Numbered from the stretch's first letter, positions 8,692-17,991 are shown. The stretch: 64,000 nucleotides of DNA from JADCRZ01 sp965200945 (GCA_965200945.1 OZ241749.1:3286001-3350000); one strand, 5' to 3'. Numbers and translations: made by a program. The notes: a model not told the origin generated them from the letters alone.

Positions 8692-9330
8692 TCACACGAA
8701 CACGACCTCCCCGAAGAACTCCGGCAAGTGAAAATCGGGATGTTCTGACCGGATGCCTTTCCAGGCCAGGTAGTGTGGCCGGGAGAGCAGGTCGCCGCAT
8801 TTGTAGAAGTTGGCGGTGCAGCGCAGGTTGCGCAGGGAAGGAAGCGGTGTGAATAGGAACACTTCCAGGGGGATCAGCAGCGTCAGTTCCCAGCTGATGC
8901 CGTTTGGCTGGCGGCTTTGGATCTGGCTCAGGGCCTGTATTTTTTCGACCACCTCACCGGGCAGGAAGTGGCGGTTGGCCCGGTTGGCGCCCCAGGCGAT
9001 CAGTCCGGCGCCCAGGCAGTTGAACTCGATGTTGTAATAAGCTTCGGCGGTACCGGGCTTTAGGAAGAACTCCACACAGCTGTCTTCCCAGATGCGCCCG
9101 TTCACTTTTGAGTTTACCGCCCGCACCTCTTCTTCCCGCACAAAAAATTTGAGGGCAATGCCGGTATCGAAATGGGCAATGGCAAAAGCGACTTCCGGTT
9201 TATAAGAGAACGCCTCCCAGGGGGCGATGGCTATATGATGGCGGGGCTGTGCATCGAGCAGGACGGACGCCTGTTGCAGGGAAATGGCATTCACAGGGTT
9301 CGCGAGCGGATGCACGTACAGTGGGTTCAT
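8692..9330 (-). CDS. Carbohydrate-binding family 9-like protein
   Basis: A 212-residue protein without a convincing signal peptide. The start at MNPLYVHPL was chosen; an upstream ATG would add 32 residues of basic, non-homologous sequence and run over the LacI-type operator. The body fits the CBM9-like beta-sandwich family: FFVREEEVRAVNSKVNGRIWEDSCVEFFL, then YYNIEFNCLGAGLIAWG, and a C-terminal NFYKCGDLLSRPHYLAWKG. The family is common in Bacteroidota and is annotated as sugar-binding or as part of uncharacterised hydrolases. It is divergent from the LacI regulator, and the shared intergenic region carries an operator-like site, so it is probably in the same regulon. Confidence 0.82.
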   Translation of the reverse strand: MNPLYVHPLANPVNAISLQQASVLLDAQPRHHIAIAPWEAFSYKPEVAFAIAHFDTGIALKFFVREEEVRAVNSKVNGRIWEDSCVEFFLKPGTAEAYYNIEFNCLGAGLIAWGANRANRHFLPGEVVEKIQALSQIQSRQPNGISWELTLLIPLEVFLFTPLPSLRNLRCTANFYKCGDLLSRPHYLAWKGIRSEHPDFHLPEFFGEVVFV

Positions 9331-9407
9331 ATGGTGATTGATTGCAGCGGGTTCAAACGGTTTCTGCTGCCTGGCCTGCAATATAGCGCAGCCCGCGTGC
9401 CGCCGGT

Positions 9408-9426
9408 ATGGCAATCGTTTGCGCAT
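9408..9426. promoter_or_regulatory. Candidate LacI-family operator between divergent genes
   Basis: ATGGCAATCGTTTGCGCAT contains the LacI-family pattern GCAAnCGnTTGC. It shares the 11-base half CGTTTGCGCAT with the stronger palindrome before the susC gene at 10611-10640. It lies 78 bases upstream of the CBM9-like start and 87 bases upstream of the lacI-type start, so it could mediate autoregulation and control of both genes. Confidence 0.6.
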
Positions 9427-9512
9427 CTTTCTCTGTCTTCAAAAAAGATGTGGCAACGAATAGCGGCGCCCTTACCGGAAAGCAGAAATTTGCTTATCTT
9501 CAGAAGCATTCT

Positions 9513-10544
9513 ATGGATAAGCTTCCTACCATCAAAGAGATCGCCAGCCGCCTGCAGGTGTCGGTGTCCACCGTATCCCGCGCCCTGAGCGACCATCCAC
9601 GCATCGGACTTAAAACAAAGATGCAGGTACAGCAGCTTGCCCGCGAACTCAACTACGAACCCAACGCCAAAGCGATCTTCTTCAAACAAAAGAAATCCTT
9701 TATCATCGGCGTCATCATCCCGTATATCCGCGAAGAATTTTTCTCGCAGGCCATCAGCGGCATCGAAGCGGCCGCCACCGAACACAACTACACCATCCTG
9801 TTCGGACAGAGCTACGACGATTTCGAAAAGGAAAAGATCGTGGTCGACGCCATGAAAAAACAGCGGGTCGACGGACTGATCATCTCGCTCTCCAAACAGA
9901 CCAACCGCTACGACCACCTCGAATCACTCAAAAAGTACGAGATCCCGGTCGTTTACTTCGACCGGGTGCCTGCACTTGAGAAAGTGAACAAGGTGTATTG
10001 CAACCTCTACAAAGGCACCATCGAAATGACCGGCTGGCTCATCAGCCGGGGCTACAAACGGATCGGACTGATCAACGGTCCGGATAAGCTGGGCGCCAGC
10101 CGCGAACGGCTCAAAGGGTATATCGAAGGCGTATCGCAGAAAAAGCTCAGGGTAGACATGCAGCTGGTGGAGAAAACGGACTTCTCGAAAGAAAGCACCC
10201 ACCAGGCGGTGAAAGTGCTGCTGGGCCTGAAAGAACGCCCCACAGCCATCATCTCGTTCAACGACTACGTGCACATGGACGCCGTGCAGTACGCACAGCA
10301 GAACGGCATACAGGTGAACAAAGACATTGCATTCGTAAGCTATGCCAACCTGCCCATCACCGGCTACATGGCGTTTCCGCCGCTGGCTTCCATCGAGCAA
10401 TATCCGTACGGACAAGGAGAGAAAGCCATGGAGCTGCTTATGAAAATACTCGACAGCAAGGTGAAGAACGCATACAGGGAAGAAGATGTCTACACCGAAG
10501 AAATGCCGGCCACCCTGGTCGCCTACCAGCAGATCACAGGCTGA
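9513..10544 (+). CDS. LacI family transcriptional regulator
   Basis: A 343-residue repressor-type regulator. The start at MDKLPTIKEIA places the helix-turn-helix at residues 5-24 (TIKEIASRLQVSVSTVSRAL) followed by the hinge helix (QVQQLARELNYEPNAKA). Upstream in-frame ATGs would extend over the operator and were rejected. The effector domain is a periplasmic-binding-protein fold, about residues 60-340 (IGVIIPYIREEFFSQAISGIE, later GLINGPDKLGASRERLKGY and AIISFNDYVHMDAV). The ligand is probably a sugar. The target is very likely the adjacent susC/susD operon and the divergent CBM9-like gene, because matching operators sit at both promoters. A third near-copy precedes the GH109-like gene. Confidence 0.93.
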   Translation: MDKLPTIKEIASRLQVSVSTVSRALSDHPRIGLKTKMQVQQLARELNYEPNAKAIFFKQKKSFIIGVIIPYIREEFFSQAISGIEAAATEHNYTILFGQSYDDFEKEKIVVDAMKKQRVDGLIISLSKQTNRYDHLESLKKYEIPVVYFDRVPALEKVNKVYCNLYKGTIEMTGWLISRGYKRIGLINGPDKLGASRERLKGYIEGVSQKKLRVDMQLVEKTDFSKESTHQAVKVLLGLKERPTAIISFNDYVHMDAVQYAQQNGIQVNKDIAFVSYANLPITGYMAFPPLASIEQYPYGQGEKAMELLMKILDSKVKNAYREEDVYTEEMPATLVAYQQITG

Positions 10545-10610
10545 GCCGGTGACAATCCCCCATTTTTGTTTCATCCTCAGCGGCGCTGTCTATGCTTTAT
10601 TTCCGCCCGT

Positions 10611-10640
10611 CAAATATGCGCAAGCGTTTGCGCATATTTG
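10611..10640. promoter_or_regulatory. LacI-family operator before susC/susD operon
   Basis: A 30-bp near-perfect palindrome: 13-base arms CAAATATGCGCAA and TTGCGCATATTTG around GCGT. The core GCGCAAGCGTTTGCGC fits the LacI-family consensus GCAAnCGnTTGC. It lies about 65 bases after the regulator gene and 98 bases before the SusC start. Its right end overlaps a TTTG that could serve as the -33 promoter element, so binding would block transcription. Confidence 0.82.
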
Positions 10641-10664
10641 GCAGCACGCAATATGGTACTTTTA
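10637..10664 (+). promoter_or_regulatory. Candidate Bacteroidota promoter for susC/susD
   Basis: TTTG at 10637-10640 and TACTTTTA at 10657-10664 resemble the -33 (TTTG) and -7 (TAnnTTTG) elements with a 16-base spacer, slightly short. The match at the second box is 7 of 8. The box lies 73 bases upstream of the SusC start. Confidence 0.35.
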
Positions 10665-10737
10665 ATAAGTTGATCTGTTCACGCGATCCGCTTTCAGTCC
10701 CTTTCTTCCAACAACTAAATAATGTAAACCAATCTGT

Positions 10738-13700
10738 ATGCATACTGCTTTCCCCCTGCTGCCCTGCCTTCAAGTAAAGGAAGCGCCGCCCATCCCGGCC
10801 GCGGGCAGCTTTCGCAAAGGGCTGCTGCTTTTCTGCAGCCTCCTCTTTGCCACGGCTCTCCTTGCCGGCCCGCTCCCTTTCTTTCCCGTTCACGGCCGCG
10901 TTACCAACAGCGATGCCGAACCCATCGCCGGGGTATCCGTGTACGTGAAAGGCAGTCCTTCCACCGGCACCGTCACCGATGAAAAAGGCGGGTTCAGCAT
11001 CGACGTTCCGAAAGCAGGGGCTGTGCTGGTATTCTCTTTTGTGGGGATGGAAACGACCGAGACGCCGGTGGGTAACAGAACAGAAATAAATGCGTCGCTG
11101 GTGTCGAAGGCCGCCCAGCAGGAAGAAGTGGTAGTGGTGGGATACGGCACCCAGAAAAAACGCGACCTCACCGGCTCGGTGAGTTCGGTGAACAGCGAGC
11201 ACATGAACCTGGGCGGCACCACCGCCAACATCGCGCAGGCCATCCAGGGCCGCGCGGCCGGTGTGCGCGTTCAGCAGTCCGATTTCTCGCCCGGCGGCGC
11301 CATCTCCATAGTGGTGAGGGGCGGCAACTCTTTCAGCACCACCAACGAACCACTCTATGTGATCGACGGATTCATCAGCGACAACGGCAAGTTTATCAAT
11401 CCCAACGACATCGAAGACATTCAGATCCTGAAAGACGCTTCTGCCACCGCCATCTACGGCGCCCGCGGCGGCAACGGCGTGGTGCTCATCACCACCAAAA
11501 AAGGGAAGGCGGGCCGCCTGCAGGTAGACGCCGACGCCTCCAACGGCAACCAGTACCTTACCTACAAACCAGGGCTGGTCAACGGCAGCCAGTATGCCAG
11601 CGTGCAGAACGCCATCGCGGCGGAAGACGGCAAACCGCCTGTGTTCCCCTCCAGCTTTCCGGTCACCAATACCAACTGGTTCAACCTGGCCACCCGCCAG
11701 TCCTCCATCCTGAACAGGTCGATCAGTTTCTCAGGGAACGACAAGACCTCCAAGTTCTTTATGTCGGGCAACTACCTCAAACAGAACGGCGTGCTGAAAA
11801 ATACCGACCAGGAAAGATATTCGGTGCGCATCGGCGCTGAAAAAAAGCTGTCGGAACGCCTGCGGGTAAGCGCCAACTTCTATGGCGCCAATACCAGCTC
11901 GCACCTGCAGCGGTATTCCGCCGACATCACCGCGCCGCTTTTTTCCATCCTCACCGCACCGCCCAGCATACCGGTGTATAATACAGACGGCAGCTACTAT
12001 AAATATCTGGGTAAAGACAACGCGCTGGCCCTGCTCACAGAGCCCACCAACGTGAACACCAACCGGCTCATCAACGGCAACATGTTCGCCGACTACGATA
12101 TCATCAAAGGACTGACCTACCATTTCAGCGCCGGGGCCGAATTCAGCCAGACCTCCGCCGGACAATACACGCCGAGAACCCTGGTGGCCGGACTGGCCAA
12201 TAACGGCATCGCGCAATCGCAGATGAGCACGGCCTTCCGCTGGCTCTCTGAGCAGTACCTTACCTACAAGTTCACGCTGGGCGATCATTCGCTGACCACG
12301 CTGGTAGGGCTTTCGGGACAGAAAGATGTGTTCGAGGGACTGGCAGCGGGCAGCAGCGGCTATTCGTCGGATGTGTTCTTGTACTACAACCTGTACGCCG
12401 GCGCCAATCCCACCGTGCAGGGCGCTACCGTGCCGGGCAGCAGCAAAACCGAAAGCAAGCTCAGCTCTTATTACGGCAGGCTGAACTATACCTGGCAAGA
12501 CAAGCTCCTGGCCACCTTTACCCTGCGCGATGATATCTCTTCCCGCTTCGGGCCCAACAACCGGCACGGCGTCTTTCCGTCGGGCGCCCTCGCCTACCGG
12601 CTCACCGATGAATCCTTCATCCAGGGCATGAACACCTTTTCCAACCTGAAGATCCGCGCCAGCTACGGCATCACGGGCAACGACCGCATCGGCGACTACG
12701 CCTTCCTGAGCCGCTTCTCTCCATACAACACCGTGCTCGGCACCGGCGGCACGCTGTCGCCGGGCATCGAGCCGGCCTCCCTTTCCAACAACAACCTCAA
12801 ATGGGAATCCACCGCGCAGGGCGACCTCGGGCTCGACATGGGCTTCTTCAACGGCCGCCTCAACGCTACGGTCGATGTGTACCGCAAAAAGACCACCGAC
12901 CTGCTGCTGGCCATTCCTGTGGGGCAGTGGTGGGGCTTCAGCACGCAGACCGCCAACGTAGGCTCGATCGAGAACAAAGGCATCGAGCTGTCTATCTCCA
13001 CCGACAACATCAAACGGCAGAACCTTACCTGGAGTACCACCTTCAACGTGGCATACAACAAACAGAAGACCCTGTCGCTCGCCAACAACGTAAAGATCAT
13101 CAGCACCAACACCGCCAACCCCAGCGGTACGGTATCGGGCCGCGAGTTCACGCGCATCGAGCCGGGCCGCGAGCTGGGCGTGCTGTATGGTTACAAATAC
13201 GCCGGCGTAATCAAAACGGGTGAAACTTATACGCCGCAACCACTCTCCAAACCCGGCGATCCCAAGTACGTGGATGTGAACGGGGATGGCAAGATCACGC
13301 CCGACGATGCCACCTACCTGGGCAATACCAACCCGCGTTACATCGCGGGCATCAGCAACGATTTCCGGTACGCGGGTTTTGATCTCAGCATTTTTTTCCA
13401 GGGCGCCTTTGGCTACAGCCTGTACAACATGAACCGGCTGGTGCTTGAATCCACTACCGGCACAGACGTGCTGAACCGGTGGGTCGCTTCCAAAAACGAG
13501 AACACGAGCATCCCGCGCGAAGGTTATTTCCTGAGCACCTATGGCAGCTATGTGAACTCCAGGTTCGTGGAGAATGCTTCTTACGTGCGACTGAAATCGG
13601 TGATCCTGGGATATTCGGTGCCGGCCGGTTTGATCAGCCGCACCAAGTTCATCGAAGGTTTGCGCCTCTATGCGACTGCGCAGAACCTACTGACTTTTAC

Positions 13701-13863
13701 CGGTTACAGCGGCACCGATCCGGAAGTAAACTCCCATGCTGCCACCAGCATGGCCGGCAATGCCAATGCGGTCGGCACCGGCAACGTCAGCGGCGGCATC
13801 GACTTCAACGCGTTCCCTGCTTTCCGCACGTTCGTGGTCGGCGCCAAACTGACCATACACTGA
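10738..13863 (+). CDS. SusC/RagA family TonB-linked outer membrane protein
   Basis: A 1041-residue glycan importer of the outer membrane. A long N-terminal leader holds the signal segment (GLLLFCSLLFATALLAG, about residues 28-44). A carboxypeptidase-regulatory-like domain follows at residues 50-125 (HGRVTNSDAEPIAGVSVYVKG). Next is the TonB-box region and the family hallmark VVVVGYGTQKKRDLTGSVSSV, then the plug (YVIDGFISDNGKFINPNDIEDIQILKDASATAIYGARG) and a 22-strand barrel ending FRTFVVGAKLTIH. The susD gene follows after 50 bases. The pair imports oligosaccharides bound by the SusD lid. Control by the upstream LacI-family protein is inferred from the palindrome at its promoter. The substrate cannot be read from sequence. 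Confidence 0.95.
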   Translation: MHTAFPLLPCLQVKEAPPIPAAGSFRKGLLLFCSLLFATALLAGPLPFFPVHGRVTNSDAEPIAGVSVYVKGSPSTGTVTDEKGGFSIDVPKAGAVLVFSFVGMETTETPVGNRTEINASLVSKAAQQEEVVVVGYGTQKKRDLTGSVSSVNSEHMNLGGTTANIAQAIQGRAAGVRVQQSDFSPGGAISIVVRGGNSFSTTNEPLYVIDGFISDNGKFINPNDIEDIQILKDASATAIYGARGGNGVVLITTKKGKAGRLQVDADASNGNQYLTYKPGLVNGSQYASVQNAIAAEDGKPPVFPSSFPVTNTNWFNLATRQSSILNRSISFSGNDKTSKFFMSGNYLKQNGVLKNTDQERYSVRIGAEKKLSERLRVSANFYGANTSSHLQRYSADITAPLFSILTAPPSIPVYNTDGSYYKYLGKDNALALLTEPTNVNTNRLINGNMFADYDIIKGLTYHFSAGAEFSQTSAGQYTPRTLVAGLANNGIAQSQMSTAFRWLSEQYLTYKFTLGDHSLTTLVGLSGQKDVFEGLAAGSSGYSSDVFLYYNLYAGANPTVQGATVPGSSKTESKLSSYYGRLNYTWQDKLLATFTLRDDISSRFGPNNRHGVFPSGALAYRLTDESFIQGMNTFSNLKIRASYGITGNDRIGDYAFLSRFSPYNTVLGTGGTLSPGIEPASLSNNNLKWESTAQGDLGLDMGFFNGRLNATVDVYRKKTTDLLLAIPVGQWWGFSTQTANVGSIENKGIELSISTDNIKRQNLTWSTTFNVAYNKQKTLSLANNVKIISTNTANPSGTVSGREFTRIEPGRELGVLYGYKYAGVIKTGETYTPQPLSKPGDPKYVDVNGDGKITPDDATYLGNTNPRYIAGISNDFRYAGFDLSIFFQGAFGYSLYNMNRLVLESTTGTDVLNRWVASKNENTSIPREGYFLSTYGSYVNSRFVENASYVRLKSVILGYSVPAGLISRTKFIEGLRLYATAQNLLTFTGYSGTDPEVNSHAATSMAGNANAVGTGNVSGGIDFNAFPAFRTFVVGAKLTIH

Positions 13864-13913
13864 TCCATTTAAAACCTGATCTCCGCCCCGCGGATCACAA
13901 TAAAAAGATTACG

Positions 13914-15443
13914 ATGAAGAACTACAATTACAAAAGATCAACCGGCTGGCTCCTGCTGGGGTGTGCCCTTGTGCTTACCCTGTCGTGTAACAAAAGCCTC
14001 GACCCTAAAGTGTACAGCAGTCTGACCAACGCCAACGCCTTCCGCACCAAATCGGATGCCGTGGCGGCCGTGAACGCGGTGTACGCCCGGCTGAAAGGCC
14101 CGGCTGTAGGCGACAACTTCGATTACTGGACCGTCCGCCATTTTGCCCTCACCGACCTTACCACCGACATCGGGCATTGCAAATACGGTGGCGACCCCGG
14201 CCAGCTTTCACTTGCCCTGTGGAACTCGACCAACGGGCTCATTGCCGAAGACTGGCGCCAGATCTACAAGCTGATCGCCGATGCCAACAACGCCATCTAC
14301 AACATCTCTCCCATGACCGGCGTCACCGATGTCGAGAAAGCGCAGTTCCTGGCGGAGATCAAATTTTTGCGGGCCGTAGCATATATGGACCTCACCGATG
14401 CGTGGGGCCCGGTGATCCTGGCTACGGAGAAAGACATCGCCAACCCGGACTATTCGAGCCAGCCAAAGTTGACCCCGGTAGCCGACATCGAGACCCTGCT
14501 GATCAGCGACCTCACCACCGGCATGACCGCCCTGCCGGTCGATTACAAAAGCAACGCCATTTACTCCAGCAACGATGTGGGCAGGGCCACAAGGGGCGCG
14601 GCCATGACCTTGCTCGCCAAGCTTTACCTGCGCCGGCACGACTGGCAGAAAGTAGCCGACCTCACGCAGCAGATCATGGCGCTGAACGTGTACCAGCTGT
14701 ATCCTTCCTACCTCGGACTGTTCACGGAAGCCAACAAATGGTGCAGCGAGAATATCTTTTCGGTGCTCAGCGACGCCAACGTGAACGGCACCGAACTGCT
14801 CAACCACTTTGGGCCGGAGAACCACCCGGTGGTGCTCAACCGCTGGCAGTACTACGCCGTGAGCTGGGACTTTTACAATACCTACGACAACACCGACGAC
14901 CGCAAAAGCTGTTTCTATCCGCTGTACAACGGAGTGGACGGACTGAGATACATGCAGCCTCCGACCCTTACTTCCACGCCACCGTCCGGCATCTTTTACA
15001 TGCCCGATGTGGCCACAAAAAAATACGCAGATTCATCCGGTTCCACCACTTATTATGACGGGCACAGTGTAGATATTCTGCGGTATGCCGATGTGCTGAT
15101 GAGCCGGGCGGAAGCGATCAACGAGCTGAGCGGCCCCACGGCGGAAAGCATCGGCCTGATCAACCAGGTAAAAGCCCGCTCCCATGCAAAACAGCTGACG
15201 CTTGCAGGATATAACCAGAACACGCTGCGCGATGCCATCCTGCAGGAACGGGGCTGGGAATTCTTTTACGAAGGCAAAAGGAGATCGGACCTGATCCGCA
15301 TGAACAAATACGATGTGGTGGTGAACGCCTACCTGACCCGCATCGGGCAGACCCCGGTGATCAGCATGCCGAAGAACAAATATTTTCCCTATCCGCAGAA
15401 CCAGGTGAACCTGAACCCGAACCTCAGCAACGCAGACAGATAG
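13914..15443 (+). CDS. RagB/SusD family nutrient uptake outer membrane lipoprotein
   Basis: A 509-residue surface lipoprotein. The start chosen places the lipobox LTLSC with Cys25 right after a short basic and hydrophobic leader. The longer frame that opens inside the preceding gene is rejected. The SusD-type sequence is clear: SLDPKVYSSLTNANAFRTKSDA, the TPR-like helical segment AEIKFLRAVAYMDLTDAWGPV, and the C-terminal signature QERGWEFFYEGKRRSDLIRMNKYD, ending in YPYPQNQVNLNPN-like sequence (here FPYPQNQVNLNPNLSNADR). It partners with the SusC protein 50 bases upstream and is followed by an intrinsic terminator, so the operon probably ends here. Confidence 0.95.
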   Translation: MKNYNYKRSTGWLLLGCALVLTLSCNKSLDPKVYSSLTNANAFRTKSDAVAAVNAVYARLKGPAVGDNFDYWTVRHFALTDLTTDIGHCKYGGDPGQLSLALWNSTNGLIAEDWRQIYKLIADANNAIYNISPMTGVTDVEKAQFLAEIKFLRAVAYMDLTDAWGPVILATEKDIANPDYSSQPKLTPVADIETLLISDLTTGMTALPVDYKSNAIYSSNDVGRATRGAAMTLLAKLYLRRHDWQKVADLTQQIMALNVYQLYPSYLGLFTEANKWCSENIFSVLSDANVNGTELLNHFGPENHPVVLNRWQYYAVSWDFYNTYDNTDDRKSCFYPLYNGVDGLRYMQPPTLTSTPPSGIFYMPDVATKKYADSSGSTTYYDGHSVDILRYADVLMSRAEAINELSGPTAESIGLINQVKARSHAKQLTLAGYNQNTLRDAILQERGWEFFYEGKRRSDLIRMNKYDVVVNAYLTRIGQTPVISMPKNKYFPYPQNQVNLNPNLSNADR

Positions 15444-15482
15444 CATAGCATACACCCATCCAGCCTATTTTATGAATGCCCG

Positions 15483-15520
15483 GAGAGGATGCACGCAAGT
15501 GTATCCTTCTCTGTTTTTTT
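15483..15520 (+). terminator. Intrinsic terminator after susD
   Basis: A hairpin with arms GAGAGGATGCAC and GTGTATCCTTCTC around GCAA is followed by seven T residues, and more T runs after that. One G-T wobble lies in the stem. It ends the susC/susD transcript 40 bases after the susD stop. Read-through could still feed the arylsulfotransferase gene just downstream. Confidence 0.82.
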
Positions 15521-15552
15521 AAGCTTTTTTGCCTTTACCTATTTTGCAGATG

Positions 15553-17001
15553 ATGGATGTACAATTTTTCTACCGCAGCAGGATAACAGATAGGATCAGC
15601 CGGCCCATGATCGCAGCTTTCTGTATTTTTTCTCTGCTGTTTCTTGTCGGTTGCGACAGTCAGTCACGCATCATCAGCGAGATCAACGTCGGCCTGTACA
15701 AAAACAATGAGCTCAGGATCCGGATCGACGTGCTTACTACGGATGCGGCACGGGTATACGCCGAATACTGGCGCACCGGTGCAGATAATAAAAAATTCAT
15801 TTCAGATACTTCCGCTGCCGCTATCCGCCACATGCTGGTGCTCTGCAATATTGCACCGCATACGGATTATGCGTACCAGCTGGTCACCGAACAAAACGGC
15901 ACTACCGCTAAAAGCAAGGTCTATACTTTTCAGTCGCACAGTTTGCCCATGTGGCTGAAAGACCAGTTCAAGGATACGGCCGCGAACCCGGCAGGTTTGC
16001 CTGAAGTGTTCCGGACCGGACTGATGCTGATGAACAAACGCGAAACGCCGGGCATCCTGTACATGACCGACTACCGGGGCAACATGCGCTGGTACCACAT
16101 GATCGACGGTACCGGTTTTAAAGTGGCGCATTTCACGAAAGAAAAGACCATCATTTCCATACTGGGAAAGAACGATGAACCAACCAGCTACGGCAGCGAG
16201 ATCCTCGAGATCGATCTGCTGGGCGACACGCTGCTGCATCTGAAAAAGGGGCAGGGCGATTTCAGGCAGACCATTCACCATGAAGTGCTGCGCCGGGGCA
16301 GGAACGAGATCGTGACCCTGTATGTGGAAGACCGCGTGATGGACCTGCGCTCCGCAGGCGGCAAGGAACGCGATACGGTGAAAGGAGACGGCATCCTGAT
16401 CATGGATACGCTGGGCCGGCAACTGTGGAAATGGAGCGCGATCGACGCGCAGGACCCACGGAAAGACCCCGGCATCCTCAAAACCAAAGGCGACTGGCTG
16501 CACGCCAACAGCCTCAGCTACGATAAAGACAACAATTTCATCATCTCGTTTTACAACAACGGCCAGATCTGGAAAATAGATGCTAAAACAGGGGCGATCA
16601 TCTGGAAGCTGGGCCGCGGCGGTTCCTTTGCCATACCGCCCGACCTGGCTTTCTCCGAAGTGCATGCAGCGCATATCAACCGCAGCGGATCGCTGCTCTT
16701 TTTTGACAACGGGGTGGAGAAAAAGCAGTCGGCCGTGTTTGCCTTTAAACTGGATGAGGCTGCCAAAACGGTGATCCCCGATTTTCATTTCAACCTGCCC
16801 AGGGAAGTGTACAACGAACGGATGGGAAGCGCGTATATGGTGGATGATTCCACGATCCTGAGCTGCTGCTCCAAACGGCATATCACGGTGCTGACCAACC
16901 GAAGCGGAACCCTGCTGTGGACGCTCGATACCGCCATCCCCCCTTACCGCGTCGAATTTTTAACGAAGCAGGATGTGGCGCCCATCTTACAAACTGATTA
17001 A
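15553..17001 (+). CDS. Arylsulfotransferase (ASST) family lipoprotein
   Basis: A 482-residue lipoprotein. The start at MDVQFF gives a basic n-region, a hydrophobic core and the lipobox FLVGC (Cys34). An ATG one codon upstream and another 18 codons downstream are alternatives. The body is a six-bladed-propeller ASST-like protein: a fibronectin-like N-terminal part (RVYAEYWRTGADN), then HHEVLRRGRNEIVTLY (His242, His243), GDWLHANSLSYD (His317), IIWKLGRGG and HAAHINRSGSLLFFDNG. These are the places where ASST enzymes have catalytic His and Arg residues. The known reaction moves sulfate from a phenolic sulfate ester to another phenol. It is followed three bases later by a cytochrome c gene. Its role next to susC/susD is inference. 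Confidence 0.85.
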   Translation: MDVQFFYRSRITDRISRPMIAAFCIFSLLFLVGCDSQSRIISEINVGLYKNNELRIRIDVLTTDAARVYAEYWRTGADNKKFISDTSAAAIRHMLVLCNIAPHTDYAYQLVTEQNGTTAKSKVYTFQSHSLPMWLKDQFKDTAANPAGLPEVFRTGLMLMNKRETPGILYMTDYRGNMRWYHMIDGTGFKVAHFTKEKTIISILGKNDEPTSYGSEILEIDLLGDTLLHLKKGQGDFRQTIHHEVLRRGRNEIVTLYVEDRVMDLRSAGGKERDTVKGDGILIMDTLGRQLWKWSAIDAQDPRKDPGILKTKGDWLHANSLSYDKDNNFIISFYNNGQIWKIDAKTGAIIWKLGRGGSFAIPPDLAFSEVHAAHINRSGSLLFFDNGVEKKQSAVFAFKLDEAAKTVIPDFHFNLPREVYNERMGSAYMVDDSTILSCCSKRHITVLTNRSGTLLWTLDTAIPPYRVEFLTKQDVAPILQTD

Positions 17002-17004
17002 GCC

Positions 17005-17991
17005 ATGAAACTACCCGGCATCTATTCTTTCTTCGGACTGGCCTCTGGCTTGCTGTTGCTGACTGCCTTGTCGTGCAACAGCGACCAGCGCAAGGAAGAA
17101 CCAAAAGCTTCCACCACTATTACCATCGATACCACGCTGATCCCGCACGACAAATTCGGCGAGGCCGTACGCTATGGCCGGGCGCTGATGTTGAACACGG
17201 CGTACTATATTGGTCCGGATGGCGTCAATGGAAGGTACCTCGGCAACCGGATGAACTGCACCAACTGCCACCAGGACGCCGGTACCAAACCGTTCTCCTT
17301 CAACCTCATGAGCTCGCACGACAACTACCCGCAGTACCGCGCCCGGGAGGGCAAGATACTGACGCTGGCGGAGCGCGTGAACAACTGCGTGATGCGGCCG
17401 CACAACGGAAAGCCGCTGCCACTCGAAGGGAAAGAGATGGTGGCCTTTCTCTCCTGGTTCAGGTGGATCGCCGGCTTTGTACCCAAAGGAAAGGCCTTCG
17501 AAGGCTCAAAGAGCCTGGAGGTCGCTTTTCCGGCCAGGGCGGCAAGCCCTGAAAAAGGCAAAGTGTTATTCGGGGAAAACTGCGCGCGCTGTCATGGCAG
17601 CAACGGCGAAGGAAAGATCGATGCTGGTCAGCCAGCGTATATTTATCCGCCGCTCTGGGGCAGCAGCGGCTACCAGGCCGGCTCCAGCATGCACCGCATC
17701 ATCAAGCAGGCCCAGTGGCTGAAGCACAACATGCCTTACGACAAGGTCACTTCGGGCAAACCGTTTCTCACCGACGAGCAGGCCCTCGACATCGCCGCCT
17801 ACGTAAATGACGACGGGATCCACCCACGCCCCAGCCCCGCCAATTTCGACTATCCCCACATCGAAGAAAAAGCCCTGGACTACGACCGCGGCCCCTTCAG
17901 CGATAGCTTCTCCGGGTCTGCCCACAAGTACGGGCCTTATCAGCCTATGATCGATTACTGGAAAGCGAAGGGAATGAAGGCGGTGTATTGA
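17005..17991 (+). CDS. Diheme c-type cytochrome lipoprotein, TsdA/SoxA-like
   Basis: A 328-residue periplasmic-facing lipoprotein with lipobox ALSC (Cys24). Two heme-c motifs are present: Cys85-x-x-Cys88-His89 (NCTNCHQDAG) and Cys193-x-x-Cys196-His197 (NCARCHGSNGEG). The first domain matches the SoxA/TsdA diheme family layout: the yPqYRaReg segment (NYPQYRAREGKI), then ERVNNCVMRPHNGKPLP, with Cys128 at the position where TsdA-type proteins use a Cys as axial ligand, and then EMVAFLSWFRWIAG. TsdA enzymes oxidise thiosulfate to tetrathionate or reduce tetrathionate. The gene starts three bases after the ASST-family gene, so the two are translationally linked. An electron-transfer or sulfur-chemistry role is inference. 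Confidence 0.87.
   Translation: MKLPGIYSFFGLASGLLLLTALSCNSDQRKEEPKASTTITIDTTLIPHDKFGEAVRYGRALMLNTAYYIGPDGVNGRYLGNRMNCTNCHQDAGTKPFSFNLMSSHDNYPQYRAREGKILTLAERVNNCVMRPHNGKPLPLEGKEMVAFLSWFRWIAGFVPKGKAFEGSKSLEVAFPARAASPEKGKVLFGENCARCHGSNGEGKIDAGQPAYIYPPLWGSSGYQAGSSMHRIIKQAQWLKHNMPYDKVTSGKPFLTDEQALDIAAYVNDDGIHPRPSPANFDYPHIEEKALDYDRGPFSDSFSGSAHKYGPYQPMIDYWKAKGMKAVY

Noticed and set aside
13479..13913. A longer start for the susD gene inside susC
   Set aside because: The upstream part is out-of-frame susC sequence; the lipobox start 50 bases after susC is the proper one.
15540..15546. A promoter box (TATTTTG) just before the arylsulfotransferase gene
   Set aside because: Spacing within the box is one base short, and no -33 element fits, so it was not called.
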